Shown piece by piece: positions 1 through 7,388 of a stretch of DNA of 10,159 bases. Under the pieces are notes generated by a model. The model searched no databases. It worked only from the letters and a program-made list of their open reading frames with translations, and was not told the DNA's origin. Position 1 is the stretch's first letter. Each line of letters starts with the position of its first letter. The stretch lies in NCBI GenBank assembly GCA_021295675.1, contig JAGWBY010000167.1, positions 560 through 10,718 on the forward strand, written 5' to 3'. This DNA comes from Candidatus Latescibacterota bacterium. GTDB taxonomy: Bacteria > Latescibacterota > UBA2968 > UBA8231. The translations under genes were made by a program, and so were the position numbers.

Positions 1-322
1 CTTGGATGTCCACGTGGCACCCGTGTGCCCACTGCTGACGAGGGTCGTCGTACGGTGCCGAGGCCGGAGCCCGCTCGTGAGGGGCCAGACCCCACCACAG
101 ATGGACCGCATCGGCGCGCAGCACCTTTTTGGCCACCTCCTCAAAGTACGGGTGCTGGACAACTTCGACGTAATCCGGATCCTCGTACGGTGCTCCGCCG
201 TTGTCGCGCAAGCGGTCCCACGCCGCCTCTGCCCGGTCCAACTGCTCGGTGGTGAAGGGGCTGTCGATGGTCACGGCACCCTGCTCTTCATACTGGGCCA
301 ATTGCGCATCGGTGAATATCAT
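1..322 (-). CDS. Phytanoyl-CoA dioxygenase family protein, N-terminal part (cut by window edge)
   Basis: The frame reads leftwards from ATG at 322 and stays open to the window edge, giving 107 residues. It begins MIFTDAQLAQYEEQGAVTID, the usual opening of PhyH-family Fe(II)/2-oxoglutarate oxygenases. It ends in GCHVDIQ, where H-V-D (positions 8-16) matches the first two iron ligands of the HxD...H facial triad. The distal His and the 2-oxoglutarate-binding Arg lie outside the window. A GAGGA Shine-Dalgarno lies 7 bases before the ATG. The family hydroxylates diverse small molecules, so the substrate cannot be told. It is divergent from the gene at 510, with 187 bases between them. I am confident of the family, not of the role. 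Confidence 0.85.
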   Translation of the reverse strand, partial: MIFTDAQLAQYEEQGAVTIDSPFTTEQLDRAEAAWDRLRDNGGAPYEDPDYVEVVQHPYFEEVAKKVLRADAVHLWWGLAPHERAPASAPYDDPRQQWAHGCHVDIQ

Positions 323-509
323 GGGCGTCCTCAATTATTTGGGGTCGGCGAATGGCCAAGCATAGAGCATTGTCGATGGTGGGTCAAGATCTTGCCAAAG
401 GGACTTGCTCGCGCCGCCCGGCTGGGGTTAATTGCACCTGTTGGCGCACCGGATTGGCGCTGTGTGATCAGGAAGCCGCAACACCAGGTAGGAGACGAGG
501 AGGACGATC
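323..509. other. Divergent intergenic region
   Basis: These 187 bases separate the oxygenase (minus) from the TIM-barrel gene (plus) and must hold both promoters. I see a GAGGAGG ribosome binding site at 497-503 for the plus gene, 6 bases before its ATG. I see no pair of -35/-10 boxes good enough to call on either strand, and no repeat or RNA gene. Confidence 0.5.
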
Positions 510-2048
510 ATGAGCAAAACCCACGAAGTGATGTTCTACACCGACGGCCGCCATTCAAGCGTGTACTTGTAACAGTACCTAGAGCCCATCGACGAACTAG
601 TCGACCTCGGCATTGACACCATCACCTATGCCGTGGGCGACTGCAGCGTTTTGCTCTACGCCACCAAGGTGGGCGAGCGCTGGGGGCACAACGTCGACCT
701 GACCGACCACGATATTTGGTGGCGGGCGGCGCACAACGCCAAGCTGATGATCGAACAGGGCATTGACCCGCTCATGCTCGTGTGCCAGCGGGCGCAGCAG
801 CGCGGTTTCCAGTTTCTGCCCAGCCTGCTGTTGAACATGATTCACACGCCGCACGACCGCGTCACCAACTGCCGGGTGGCCGACTTCACCACCGAGCATC
901 CCGAATGGCAGGTCGGCGAAGAACCCGAGTACCCCGAAGCCCGCTTCGACAACCCCAACCGACTGTCCTTCGCCGTACCCGAAGTACGGGCGGACCGGCT
1001 GGCGGTGGTCGCCGAGTTGGTCGGGGATTACCCCGGCGACGGCATTGAGCTGAATATGTGCGACTACGCGCCGTTTATCGGCCGCGGAGAGGTCGCCGAG
1101 CACACCGAGACCTTGACCGAGTGGATGCGGGAAATACGCCCAGAGCAGAATCGTCCCAAGCGGTTGGTGGTCCGCATCGGCGCGACCTTAGAGGGCAATA
1201 AGCGCATGGGGATGGACGTGGAGACTTGGGTCGAGGAGGGGATCGTCGATGCGCTGATCTGCATGCAGGTCGTCGGTGATTTTGCCAACGACACCACTGG
1301 ATTGCGGGCCGTTGTCGCCGCCGCCAAAGGTAGGGATGTGCGGGTGTTGGCGGGTATGGAATCGACCAATAACCCCGAGCTTTCCCGGCCGGCAGTGCGG
1401 GCCGCTGCAGCCAATGCCTATGCCGCTGGGGTCCACGGCGTGTTCTTCCACACGTATTACCCAGCACCCAAGCGCTATCCATACGATGACGAGGCGGCTG
1501 GAAGGCTGAGGTTTATGGGGCATCCAGACTTGCTGGACAACCTCGACAAGAGATACCGGCTCGGCATCCCCATCAATCCCAAGTCAGCCCCTACCCATGG
1601 TCTGGCCGAACAGTTACCGGCCGAATTGCCGTGCGGAGATCCAGCGCGGCCATTCACGCTGGAAGTGAGCGACGACGTGGCCGGCCGGAACCAAGCCGGC
1701 GAGTTGTGGCACTGCGAGCTGCGCCTGATGTTGCAGCACCTGACGTACGAGGACCGGATCGGGCTGAAGTGGAATGGCGGTGAAATACCCGAGACCGCGT
1801 GGCGCAAGGCCGACTGGACCTACCAGTTGCGCCCCAAGCCGGATTACGCGGTCAACGGGTACCGGCTGCACATCGACCTCAAGCAGATCCAGCGCCTGCC
1901 CCAGCGGGGGATAAATACGCTGGAGGTGGAGGTCGTGGAAAAGGACGCCCAGCTCATTCACCCGGTGACTCTAGCGGATGTGGAGCTGGTGGTCGAATAT
2001 CTGCCGCACCGCAATGCTCTACGGGACGACGAGGAGTACTTTGCCTGA
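510..2048 (+). pseudogene. TIM-barrel glycosidase-like protein with in-frame TAA at codon 21
   Basis: ATG at 510 follows a textbook GAGGAGG (497-503) and opens a frame reading MSKTHEVMFYTDGRHSSVYL, then TAA (570-572). It continues in the same frame with QYLEPIDELVDLGIDTITYA to TGA at 2046-2048. The next possible start, GTG at 633, has no ribosome binding site and would lose the first beta-strand. Without the TAA the product would be about 511 residues. Residues up to about 330 look like a (beta/alpha)8 barrel related to glycoside-hydrolase-like families (alternating strands such as RLVVRIGATLEG and VRVLAGMEST, then GVFFHTYYPAP). The last 140 or so form a beta-rich domain beginning near PFTLEVSDDVAG. 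I do not recognise a named family, so substrate and activity are unknown. TAA may be a point mutation, a small in-frame deletion scar or an assembly error. Confidence 0.65.
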
Positions 2049-2050
2049 GT

Positions 2051-2075
2051 TGGCCCATCGCGGTCTCCGGGGCCA
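2051..2075. terminator. Weak hairpin between convergent genes
   Basis: TGGCCC (2051-2056) and GGGCCA (2070-2075) are perfect inverted repeats with a 13-base loop. They lie just after the stop of the plus-strand TIM-barrel gene and before the end of the converging six-hairpin gene. No T-tract follows on either strand, so a terminator role is only suggested by position. Confidence 0.25.
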
Positions 2076-2110
2076 TGTTGGGGCGTGAAATAGCAAGGGT
2101 CGAGGTCAGT

Positions 2111-3672
2111 TCAATCAAACGGCGAGAAAAAGGTCAGATCCGTGCCGAAGTTATCCATCGCCACCACCTCGTCGCCGCGCAGCCGCGCGCAGATGGCGCT
2201 GTCCCGCCAAGTCAGGGTTGTCTCGTGAATGGGCAAGTCAAACGCAAAGCCGATCCAGCGCCCCACCGGCGGATTCTCAATCACCGCATAGCCATCGCGC
2301 AAGACCGGATGTTCGGCACCCTCTACATTGAATCTTTCCCCGCCGAGCCAAGGAGGCAGGCGCACGTGCAGTGCTCCCGGCTGCTTGACTTTGACCGCTA
2401 GGCGCGGATGCGTATAGGGCGACTGCACTGCTAGAGCATCCGTCTCGCAGTCGAACAACATATCTACCCAATGCCCCGCTCCATCGCTGCGCACCACGGC
2501 CTTGTGCGCCGCAGCCAGCGAGCCTACTGACCCGCCGACAATGTCGATATTGAAACCAATGCGCGGCTTGTTCGACTGCCAGATGCCCAGCGGCTCGTGC
2601 CCGTAGGGAGCCGGAAAACCAAAGCCGCCGCGTAGCCTATGCGCTACCTCGCGCTTGCCATCCACCCCCTCGGGATTATCTGGTTCGACGATAAACGAAA
2701 CATCGCGCAATTGCGACGGCAGCAAATGGCTGCGCAATAGGGATGGCCCCGGCGCCCCAAGATGAGCGCGGTCTCAATAATGTCGCCAGTATTGTTAGCC
2801 TCGCCCCGGCGACAGAGCGTAGGTCGGCTCGACACCTCAATGGACCAGCCGATCTGATCGCGCAAATCCCACAGTCCCCTATCGTAGAACCGCCTAACCC
2901 GCTGCATCAGCTCGGCGTCCCCAGTACATTCGGCGAGCTGGGCCAGCGACGACATCGCGCAGGTGGTCGAATGCACGTGCGAGCCAAAGCGCTCGGTGGC
3001 AAAGGAGCCGTCGTCGAGAAAGAATTCGCGCACGGCTTTGTCCTTGAGCGCGGTAGCCAAATCCAAGGCCGGTTGGTATCCGGTGGCTTGGTACAATTTG
3101 ACCAGCGGCCCAATGGCGCGCGCCGGTCCCTGAATAAAGGTCGCCTCGCCGGAATCGCGGAGGCGTACCGGCGTGTCGCGTTCAAGGCGGACGCGATCCC
3201 ATTGCTCTTTGGGCACCCAATAATCGAATAGCAAATCAATACTAGCGGCCGCCAATTCCATAGCCCGCTCGGACTTGCGGAAGGCTGTCAACGCGTAAAG
3301 GGCGTGGAATCCCTCGCGCAAATTGTGCTCTTGCAGTTCAATGGGATCGCCCTCGCCATTTATGTGCTGGCCGATGCGCTGCAAGGGCAGCGGTGCCCGG
3401 CTGTAGGAGAAAAAAGCCGCGTGAGCGTGCTTGTCGATCACCTCCTCGTCCAGGTCCAAGCCCATGGCGTCTTCAGCCGCCAGCATGGCGTTTAAGAGGC
3501 GGCCCGGCATGTGACCTTCCATGCTGCCGCCCAAAAAGGCTTCGGGCCGCACCTGCGCTCCTCCGTAGGGTATATCGGCGTCATCGGTGTTGAAAGCCCG
3601 ACTCATAGCTTGGCAACCCAAGCGAATGGCGTCGCCGATATCAGTGGTATTTACGTCGCGCAGTTGTACCAT
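2111..3672 (-). pseudogene. Six-hairpin glycosidase-like protein, paralog B, frameshifted by deletion
   Basis: ATG at 3672 (MVQLRDVNTTDIGDAIRLGC) has GAGGA 5 bases upstream, and that site overlaps the TGA of the upstream GNAT gene, suggesting coupled translation. The N-terminal frame runs to the shared motif NNTGDIIETALILGRRG, then goes out of frame near 2740. The C-terminal frame resumes as LLRSHLLPSQLRDVSF and runs to FSPFD and TGA at 2111. The intact paralog at 5597 has 16 residues between ILGRWG and LPSQLRD; here only 23 bases separate the same points. The net loss is 25 bases, and restoring it would give about 528 residues. By eye the two are about half identical, with helical barrel motifs (HSTTCAMSSLAQLAECTGD) followed by a beta domain with an LPPW motif. 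As written it would yield only the barrel part with an out-of-frame tail. Confidence 0.8.
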
Positions 3673-3680
3673 GGCTTTCC

Positions 3681-4619
3681 TCAAACACTAGCGACCAAAC
3701 GCACGGCCTCAACAGTCCGATCCCCTATAACAAACGGCTCGCCCGGCCCTCCATCCACAAAACCCAAGTCCTTCAACCAAGCACCTTTCTCCTCGGCCTC
3801 GACGCAGAGCCGCACCCAACAACGCCCCCCGGCCCAATTAATAGCCGCCTGCATCAAATTGGCCCAAGCCCCTCCGTAACGAGCGTGAACGAAACCATCC
3901 ACCTGACAAGCGCCCTCCTCATCGGGCCGAGCACTGGCCAAACCCACCAAGCGCCCATCTCGGGTGCGGGCGGCAAACCAAGCACCAGCACCTTGTTCAA
4001 CCAGCTTGGCATAGCGCGGATACAGCCCCATACAGGAATTCTGTTCGATATAGCGGGTCGAGTACAATTCGACGTTGGCGTCCAGCACCCACCAATCGTG
4101 CGGCGCGACGATCAAGGGAATCATGGGCACGCGCTGGGCCGGCGACCCCGGCTCGATTCCGACCTCATCACTAGCCCTAAAGTAATCTACCAGAAAAGAC
4201 TCGGGTGATTCCCCGCTGGCGATCAAAGCCCAGATAGTGGAACCGGGCATCTTGCGCCAACCCAAGCGGTGGTAAATGCGGCCCGCGACCGGGTTGACCG
4301 TACCCAAAAACAGAGCCTGTCCCCCCGAGGCCAAAAAGTCGTCGCGCGCCGCCCGGCACAAGCGGCTGGCAATACCCTCGCCGCGACATTGCGGCTCAGT
4401 AGCCACCTCGCCTAAACCACTCAGTTCTGGATTGCCCACCGCCGTGGTTAAATGGCTGCTGCCGACCGTGCGTCCCCCTTGCTCCAAGAGATAGAACGTA
4501 TCGCGGTTAAAGTCGCGTTCGTCGCCGGCGTACACAGGGCGATCGGCTTGGTAACCGTCCCCGAAAAACTCCTCGGTCAGGCCGGCGTCCAAAGGAGGCG
4601 TCTCGACGCTTATCTGCAC
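3681..4619 (-). CDS. Tandem GNAT-family N-acetyltransferase
   Basis: A 312-residue protein starting at GTG 4619, four bases after the stop of the isomerase gene. I see no good ribosome binding site there, so translation is probably coupled. Residues 1 to about 135 form a GNAT fold: EVATEPQCRGEGIASRL holds the acetyl-CoA pyrophosphate loop Q-x-x-G-x-G (Q77, G80, G82), followed by FLGTVNPVAGRIYHRLGW with Tyr116 near the usual catalytic position. The second half (about 185-300, with a closing WLKDLGFVDGG) looks like a second, degenerate GNAT domain without a clear motif A. GNAT enzymes move an acyl group from CoA to an amine. The substrate is unknown; its place between a sugar isomerase and a glycosidase-like gene hints at an amino sugar, which is inference. 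Its TGA lies inside the ribosome binding site of the next gene. Confidence 0.8.
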   Translation of the reverse strand: MQISVETPPLDAGLTEEFFGDGYQADRPVYAGDERDFNRDTFYLLEQGGRTVGSSHLTTAVGNPELSGLGEVATEPQCRGEGIASRLCRAARDDFLASGGQALFLGTVNPVAGRIYHRLGWRKMPGSTIWALIASGESPESFLVDYFRASDEVGIEPGSPAQRVPMIPLIVAPHDWWVLDANVELYSTRYIEQNSCMGLYPRYAKLVEQGAGAWFAARTRDGRLVGLASARPDEEGACQVDGFVHARYGGAWANLMQAAINWAGGRCWVRLCVEAEEKGAWLKDLGFVDGGPGEPFVIGDRTVEAVRLVASV

Positions 4620-4623
4620 GGGG

Positions 4624-5478
4624 TTAAGCCGGAGCCTTCCACTTCTTCAATTGCCTCTTCCACACCCTGTCCAACTCGCGGCGCACCACCTGCACATCCT
4701 TCCAGCGGTCGGGGAAAACCGACAGATGGTAGCCACCAGCGATCTGCTCGGGACAAGCGAACATTTCCCGGCCCGGCTCGGCTGCTTCCAGCCAGCAGGC
4801 CATGACCTGCTCGGCAAACTCCAGCCAATCGACGAATTCGGGAATGATCTTGCCCCTGTGATCAATCGCCGGAATCATGGCGTGGTGCCCGTTGAAGGGC
4901 CTGAAGTGAAACTGCTGCGCTAGCTGGATCAGATCGACGCGCTCGGCCAAGCGCTCCCAGTAAGGCGGCGACAAATGCTTGATCACCGCCGGATGGGAAA
5001 AGTCCCACGTCATTTTCAGCGGCTTCTTCTCCGCCTTCTCGTAACCAGCGGCCAAGGCATAGGTTTTTTCCGGCGTTTCCGTGCACGTATCGCGGTGCAT
5101 CTCCACGGCCACGTCCATCTCCATATCTTCGGCCGCGTCCATCAAGCGCCGCGCCACCTCCACGGCCCGAGGGGTGAGCGTGTCGTGGTCGAGCATTTGC
5201 ACGTTGACGCAGCGCGCTCCCGCCGCCTTGATTGCGCGCAACTTGGGCTTGATCTCGCGGATGCCGCCCAAGTCTGTAGTACAGGCAAAGACCAAACCCG
5301 AGTCCGCGACCTCGTCCGGGGTCACCATGAAGACGCGCCCCACAAAGCCGTCGAAACCAGCGTCTTTTATTTTTTTGAGTTTTTTAGCCACGCTCCACTC
5401 GCCTTTCTTGCCGCCGTATCCCATCAGGGAACCGAGGGAACACATATGATAGATTTTAGGCCGCTTGATTTTCGCCAT
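4624..5478 (-). CDS. Sugar phosphate isomerase/epimerase (xylose isomerase-like TIM barrel)
   Basis: I place the start at ATG 5478 because AAGGAGG lies 6 bases upstream (5485-5491); the frame is open further, to 5604, but without support. The 284-residue product begins MAKIKRPKIYHMCSLGSLMG. It carries the marks of the xylose-isomerase-like (AP endonuclease 2) superfamily: strand-end acidic and His residues suited to a divalent metal, as in VAVEMHRD (E126), MTWDFSHPAV (D159, H162), QQFHFRP (H191) and CPEQIAGG (E244). These enzymes isomerise or epimerise sugars and sugar acids in the cytoplasm; some act on inositol-derived ketones. The exact substrate is not readable. It heads a tight three-gene run with the GNAT gene and paralog B, and has its own likely promoter in the 118-base gap upstream. 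Confidence 0.8.
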   Translation of the reverse strand: MAKIKRPKIYHMCSLGSLMGYGGKKGEWSVAKKLKKIKDAGFDGFVGRVFMVTPDEVADSGLVFACTTDLGGIREIKPKLRAIKAAGARCVNVQMLDHDTLTPRAVEVARRLMDAAEDMEMDVAVEMHRDTCTETPEKTYALAAGYEKAEKKPLKMTWDFSHPAVIKHLSPPYWERLAERVDLIQLAQQFHFRPFNGHHAMIPAIDHRGKIIPEFVDWLEFAEQVMACWLEAAEPGREMFACPEQIAGGYHLSVFPDRWKDVQVVRRELDRVWKRQLKKWKAPA

Positions 5479-5484
5479 GTTCAC

Positions 5485-5491
5485 CCTCCTT
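5485..5491 (-). promoter_or_regulatory. Ribosome binding site that sets the isomerase start
   Basis: AAGGAGG on the minus strand, 6 bases before ATG 5478. It matches the anti-Shine-Dalgarno closely and decides against the longer reading frame that begins at 5604. Confidence 0.8.
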
Positions 5492-5523
5492 GGAGTGATT
5501 GTACTGCTGCGATAAGGGCCGCT

Positions 5524-5552
5524 AATATATCGCCCACATCCACGGAAACCAA
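5524..5552 (-). promoter_or_regulatory. Candidate sigma70-type promoter for the isomerase-GNAT-paralog B run
   Basis: On the minus strand, TTGGTT (5547-5552) and TATATT (5524-5529) are separated by exactly 17 bases. The -10 matches 5 of 6 consensus bases and the -35 matches 3 of 6. Transcription would begin near 5517, giving a leader of about 40 bases to ATG 5478. It lies in the 118-base gap behind paralog A, so the downstream three genes could be expressed apart from paralog A. Confidence 0.45.
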
Positions 5553-5566
5553 ACCGCATAGGCCGG

Positions 5567-5585
5567 TATCTGCGGCTATCTGCGG
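5567..5585. repeat. Two copies of TATCTGCGG, 10-base period
   Basis: TATCTGCGG occurs at 5567-5575 and again at 5577-5585, one helical turn apart, flanked by GTAT and ATAC. It lies just upstream of the candidate promoter at 5524-5552, where an activator might bind. A site role is inferred from spacing and position only. Confidence 0.35.
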
Positions 5586-5596
5586 ATACGTTGCTT

Positions 5597-7156
5597 TTAA
5601 TCAAACGGCGGGAAAAAGGTCAGATCAGCGCCAAAGTTATCCATCGCCACCACCTCGTCGCCGCGCAGCCGGGCGCGGATGGAACGAGTTCGATGTCGCA
5701 GGATTAGCTCTTCTTCGACCAAGGCAAAGCGGATCTCAATCGGCGCGTGCAAAGGCGGCTGGGCAAAGAACAGGAAGCCGCTGTCTATGCGCGGCGATGC
5801 TGCCCCTGTTACCTCTAAATCAGACGGCGCTACCCAGCCGGGTAGGCGCACCCACAACGGCCCCGGCTGCTTAACCTCGACGCGCAGGACACCATGCGTA
5901 TAAGGGGATTCAACGCGCACGGCCTCGGTCTCGTGGTCAAAGAGCAAATTGACCCGATGACCCGCCGGGCCGCTGCGCACCAGCTCTCGGTACACCTCGC
6001 ACAAAGACGCCACAGCCCCACCGACAATATCCATGTTAAAGCCAACAGTCTCGGCTTCCACTGGCTCGTGGCCGTACGGCGCTGGAAAACCAAAGGCCCC
6101 CTGGTGCCGCTGTGCCACGTCGCGCAGGCCGTCCAAGCCCTCGGGATTGGGCGGCTCATCAATAAAGGAAATATCGCGCAGTTGCGACGGCAGCATATGC
6201 CCCCGCACAATGCGCTCGGCGTCTTGGAAGTACTCGCTCCAACCCCAGCGACCCAAGATCAGAGCAGTCTCGACAATATCGCCCGTATTGTTGACCTCGC
6301 CGCGGTCGGGCGGCGCATCGGGATGAGTACTTTCGACGACCCAGCCCAACGGGTCGCGCATGGCCCACAGACCATTATCGTAAAAAGCCTTGACCCGCAG
6401 CAGGAGCGCCGCGTCACCCGTCAGATCGGCCAATTGCGCCAACGACGACATGACGCAGGTGACCGAGTGCGTATGATCGCCCAGAAGTTCTCGGTCGTGG
6501 CCGCCGTCCGCAGTGAAAAACTCACCCGTAATCTTCGCAGCCAATTCCAAAGCCAACTCCAACGCCGGCCCATAGCCCGTCGCCCGATAGTACTTGACCA
6601 AAGGCCCTAAGGTCCGAGCTTCCCCCGGAATAAACAGACTCTCCCACGCCTCCAGTCCCAACCCCTGTAGCGCCGGTCGATCCCAGCCCTGATCCACGTT
6701 CCAATAGCGGCGAAACGCCTCGATACTAGCCTCAGCCAATTGCCGCGCCTGATCCGAGTCGCGGTACTGCACTAGCGGATAGAGCGCGTGGAAGCCCTCG
6801 CGGATATTGTGCGGAATGAAATTGACCAGCGGACCGCCCAACTCGGCCCGATTGAGCGGCATGGCGATGGGGCCGCTGTACGAATAGAACGCCGCGGCCG
6901 CGTGTTTTTCAATGGCCGCTTCATCTACTTCAACGCCTGCCGTATCCTCGGCGTTGAGCAGGGCATTGAGATGGCGTCCGGGCACATGCGCCTCCGAATG
7001 CGCGGCACTAAAGCGCAATTCGGCTTGGGGGCGCACGTACGAGCCGAAAAAGGGAACATCGTTGTCGTCGGCATTGAAAACGCTCGACATGGTGCGGCAA
7101 CCCAATTCAATGGCGCTGCGCACATCCGTGGTATTGACGTCTTGTAAACGAGTCAT
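5597..7156 (-). CDS. Six-hairpin glycosidase-like protein, paralog A (intact)
   Basis: I choose ATG 7156 over ATG 7162: AGGAG (7163-7167) is 6 bases from the former and directly touches the latter. MTRLQDVNTTD also aligns end to end with MVQLRDVNTTD of paralog B. The product is 519 residues. Residues about 1-400 look like an (alpha/alpha)6 barrel, with NIREGFHALYPLVQY, HTHSVTCVMSSLAQLADLTGD (about 228-248) and NNTGDIVETALILGR (about 289-303). The rest is beta-rich, with WVRLPGWVAPSDLEV and the closing RLRGDEVVAMDNFGADLTFF. The architecture and the TGD and LPGW motifs recall GH127/DUF1680 beta-L-arabinofuranosidases, but I cannot confirm that family's catalytic Cys/Glu set, so the activity is open. 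No signal peptide is seen, so it is probably cytoplasmic. It precedes the isomerase by 118 bases. Confidence 0.7.
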   Translation of the reverse strand: MTRLQDVNTTDVRSAIELGCRTMSSVFNADDNDVPFFGSYVRPQAELRFSAAHSEAHVPGRHLNALLNAEDTAGVEVDEAAIEKHAAAAFYSYSGPIAMPLNRAELGGPLVNFIPHNIREGFHALYPLVQYRDSDQARQLAEASIEAFRRYWNVDQGWDRPALQGLGLEAWESLFIPGEARTLGPLVKYYRATGYGPALELALELAAKITGEFFTADGGHDRELLGDHTHSVTCVMSSLAQLADLTGDAALLLRVKAFYDNGLWAMRDPLGWVVESTHPDAPPDRGEVNNTGDIVETALILGRWGWSEYFQDAERIVRGHMLPSQLRDISFIDEPPNPEGLDGLRDVAQRHQGAFGFPAPYGHEPVEAETVGFNMDIVGGAVASLCEVYRELVRSGPAGHRVNLLFDHETEAVRVESPYTHGVLRVEVKQPGPLWVRLPGWVAPSDLEVTGAASPRIDSGFLFFAQPPLHAPIEIRFALVEEELILRHRTRSIRARLRGDEVVAMDNFGADLTFFPPFD

Positions 7157-7174
7157 GGTCATCTCCTGTTAAAA

Positions 7175-7213
7175 TTATCGGCCAGTAAGGGACGTTATGC
7201 GTAGGTCTTGCAT
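7175..7213 (-). other. Possible 12-codon leader ORF before paralog A
   Basis: On the minus strand GAGGAGG (7224-7230) is followed after 10 bases by ATG (7213) and 12 codons reading MQDLRITSLTGR, then TAA at 7175. This ends 7 bases before the ribosome binding site of paralog A. The spacing to the ATG is rather long and the codons show no run of one amino acid, so attenuation is not evident. It may be a leader peptide or chance. Confidence 0.2.
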
Positions 7214-7241
7214 CAAATCGGTTCCTCCTCTTCTATTATTT

Positions 7242-7360
7242 ACTGACGTTACGCAGAAACTTCTTGGGTAGGAGATGCTTCGCTTCGCTCAGCATGACAG
7301 GGCTGGTGCCCTGCTTCTCGTCGAAGCATCCCATACCTAGGTGCCGTGCGTAACATCAGT
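7242..7360. mobile_element. 119-base miniature inverted-repeat element (MITE-like)
   Basis: The left end ACTGACGTTACGCA (7242-7255) and the right end TGCGTAACATCAGT (7347-7360) are inverted repeats matching at 13 of 14 positions. TATTT occurs directly outside both ends (7237-7241 and 7361-7365), as a target-site duplication would. Inside are nested inverted repeats: GATGCTTCG (7274-7282) with CGAAGCATC (7322-7330), and a perfect central hairpin CAGGGC-TGGT-GCCCTG (7298-7313). There is no room for a transposase, so it is non-autonomous and would need one supplied elsewhere. It lies between two divergent genes, 29 bases from the rhodanese start, and may carry or disrupt their promoters. Confidence 0.7.
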
Positions 7361-7388
7361 TATTTATCCCTCAGATTGGATCATCCCC

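Noticed and set aside
567..578. Programmed readthrough of the TAA at 570
   Set aside because: The following bases CAG TAC do not fit the leaky CAR-YYA context, and there is no sign that TAA is reassigned, since other intact genes here end in TAA.
2..616. Long plus-strand open frame at the left end (204 residues)
   Set aside because: It is the antisense shadow of the PhyH gene and of the divergent gap; the minus-strand reading has family motifs and this one has none.
597..1103. Minus-strand open frame of 168 residues inside the TIM-barrel gene
   Set aside because: The plus-strand frame is continuous for 1.4 kb with protein-like motifs; the antisense frame is a GC-rich codon shadow without a ribosome binding site.
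5479..5604. N-terminal extension of the isomerase to 5604
   Set aside because: The extension is basic and unstructured, crosses the candidate promoter, and ignores the excellent ribosome binding site at 5485-5491.
7157..7162. ATG 7162 as the start of paralog A
   Set aside because: The AGGAG site would touch the start codon; ATG 7156 has 6-base spacing and aligns with the start of paralog B.
7242..7360. The inverted repeats as a riboswitch or terminator only
   Set aside because: The flanking TATTT duplication and the near-perfect terminal repeats fit a transposable element better; local hairpins may still affect transcription.
7341..7388. GTG 7341 as the start of the rhodanese
   Set aside because: It lies inside the miniature element and would put a non-hydrophobic stretch ahead of the signal peptide.
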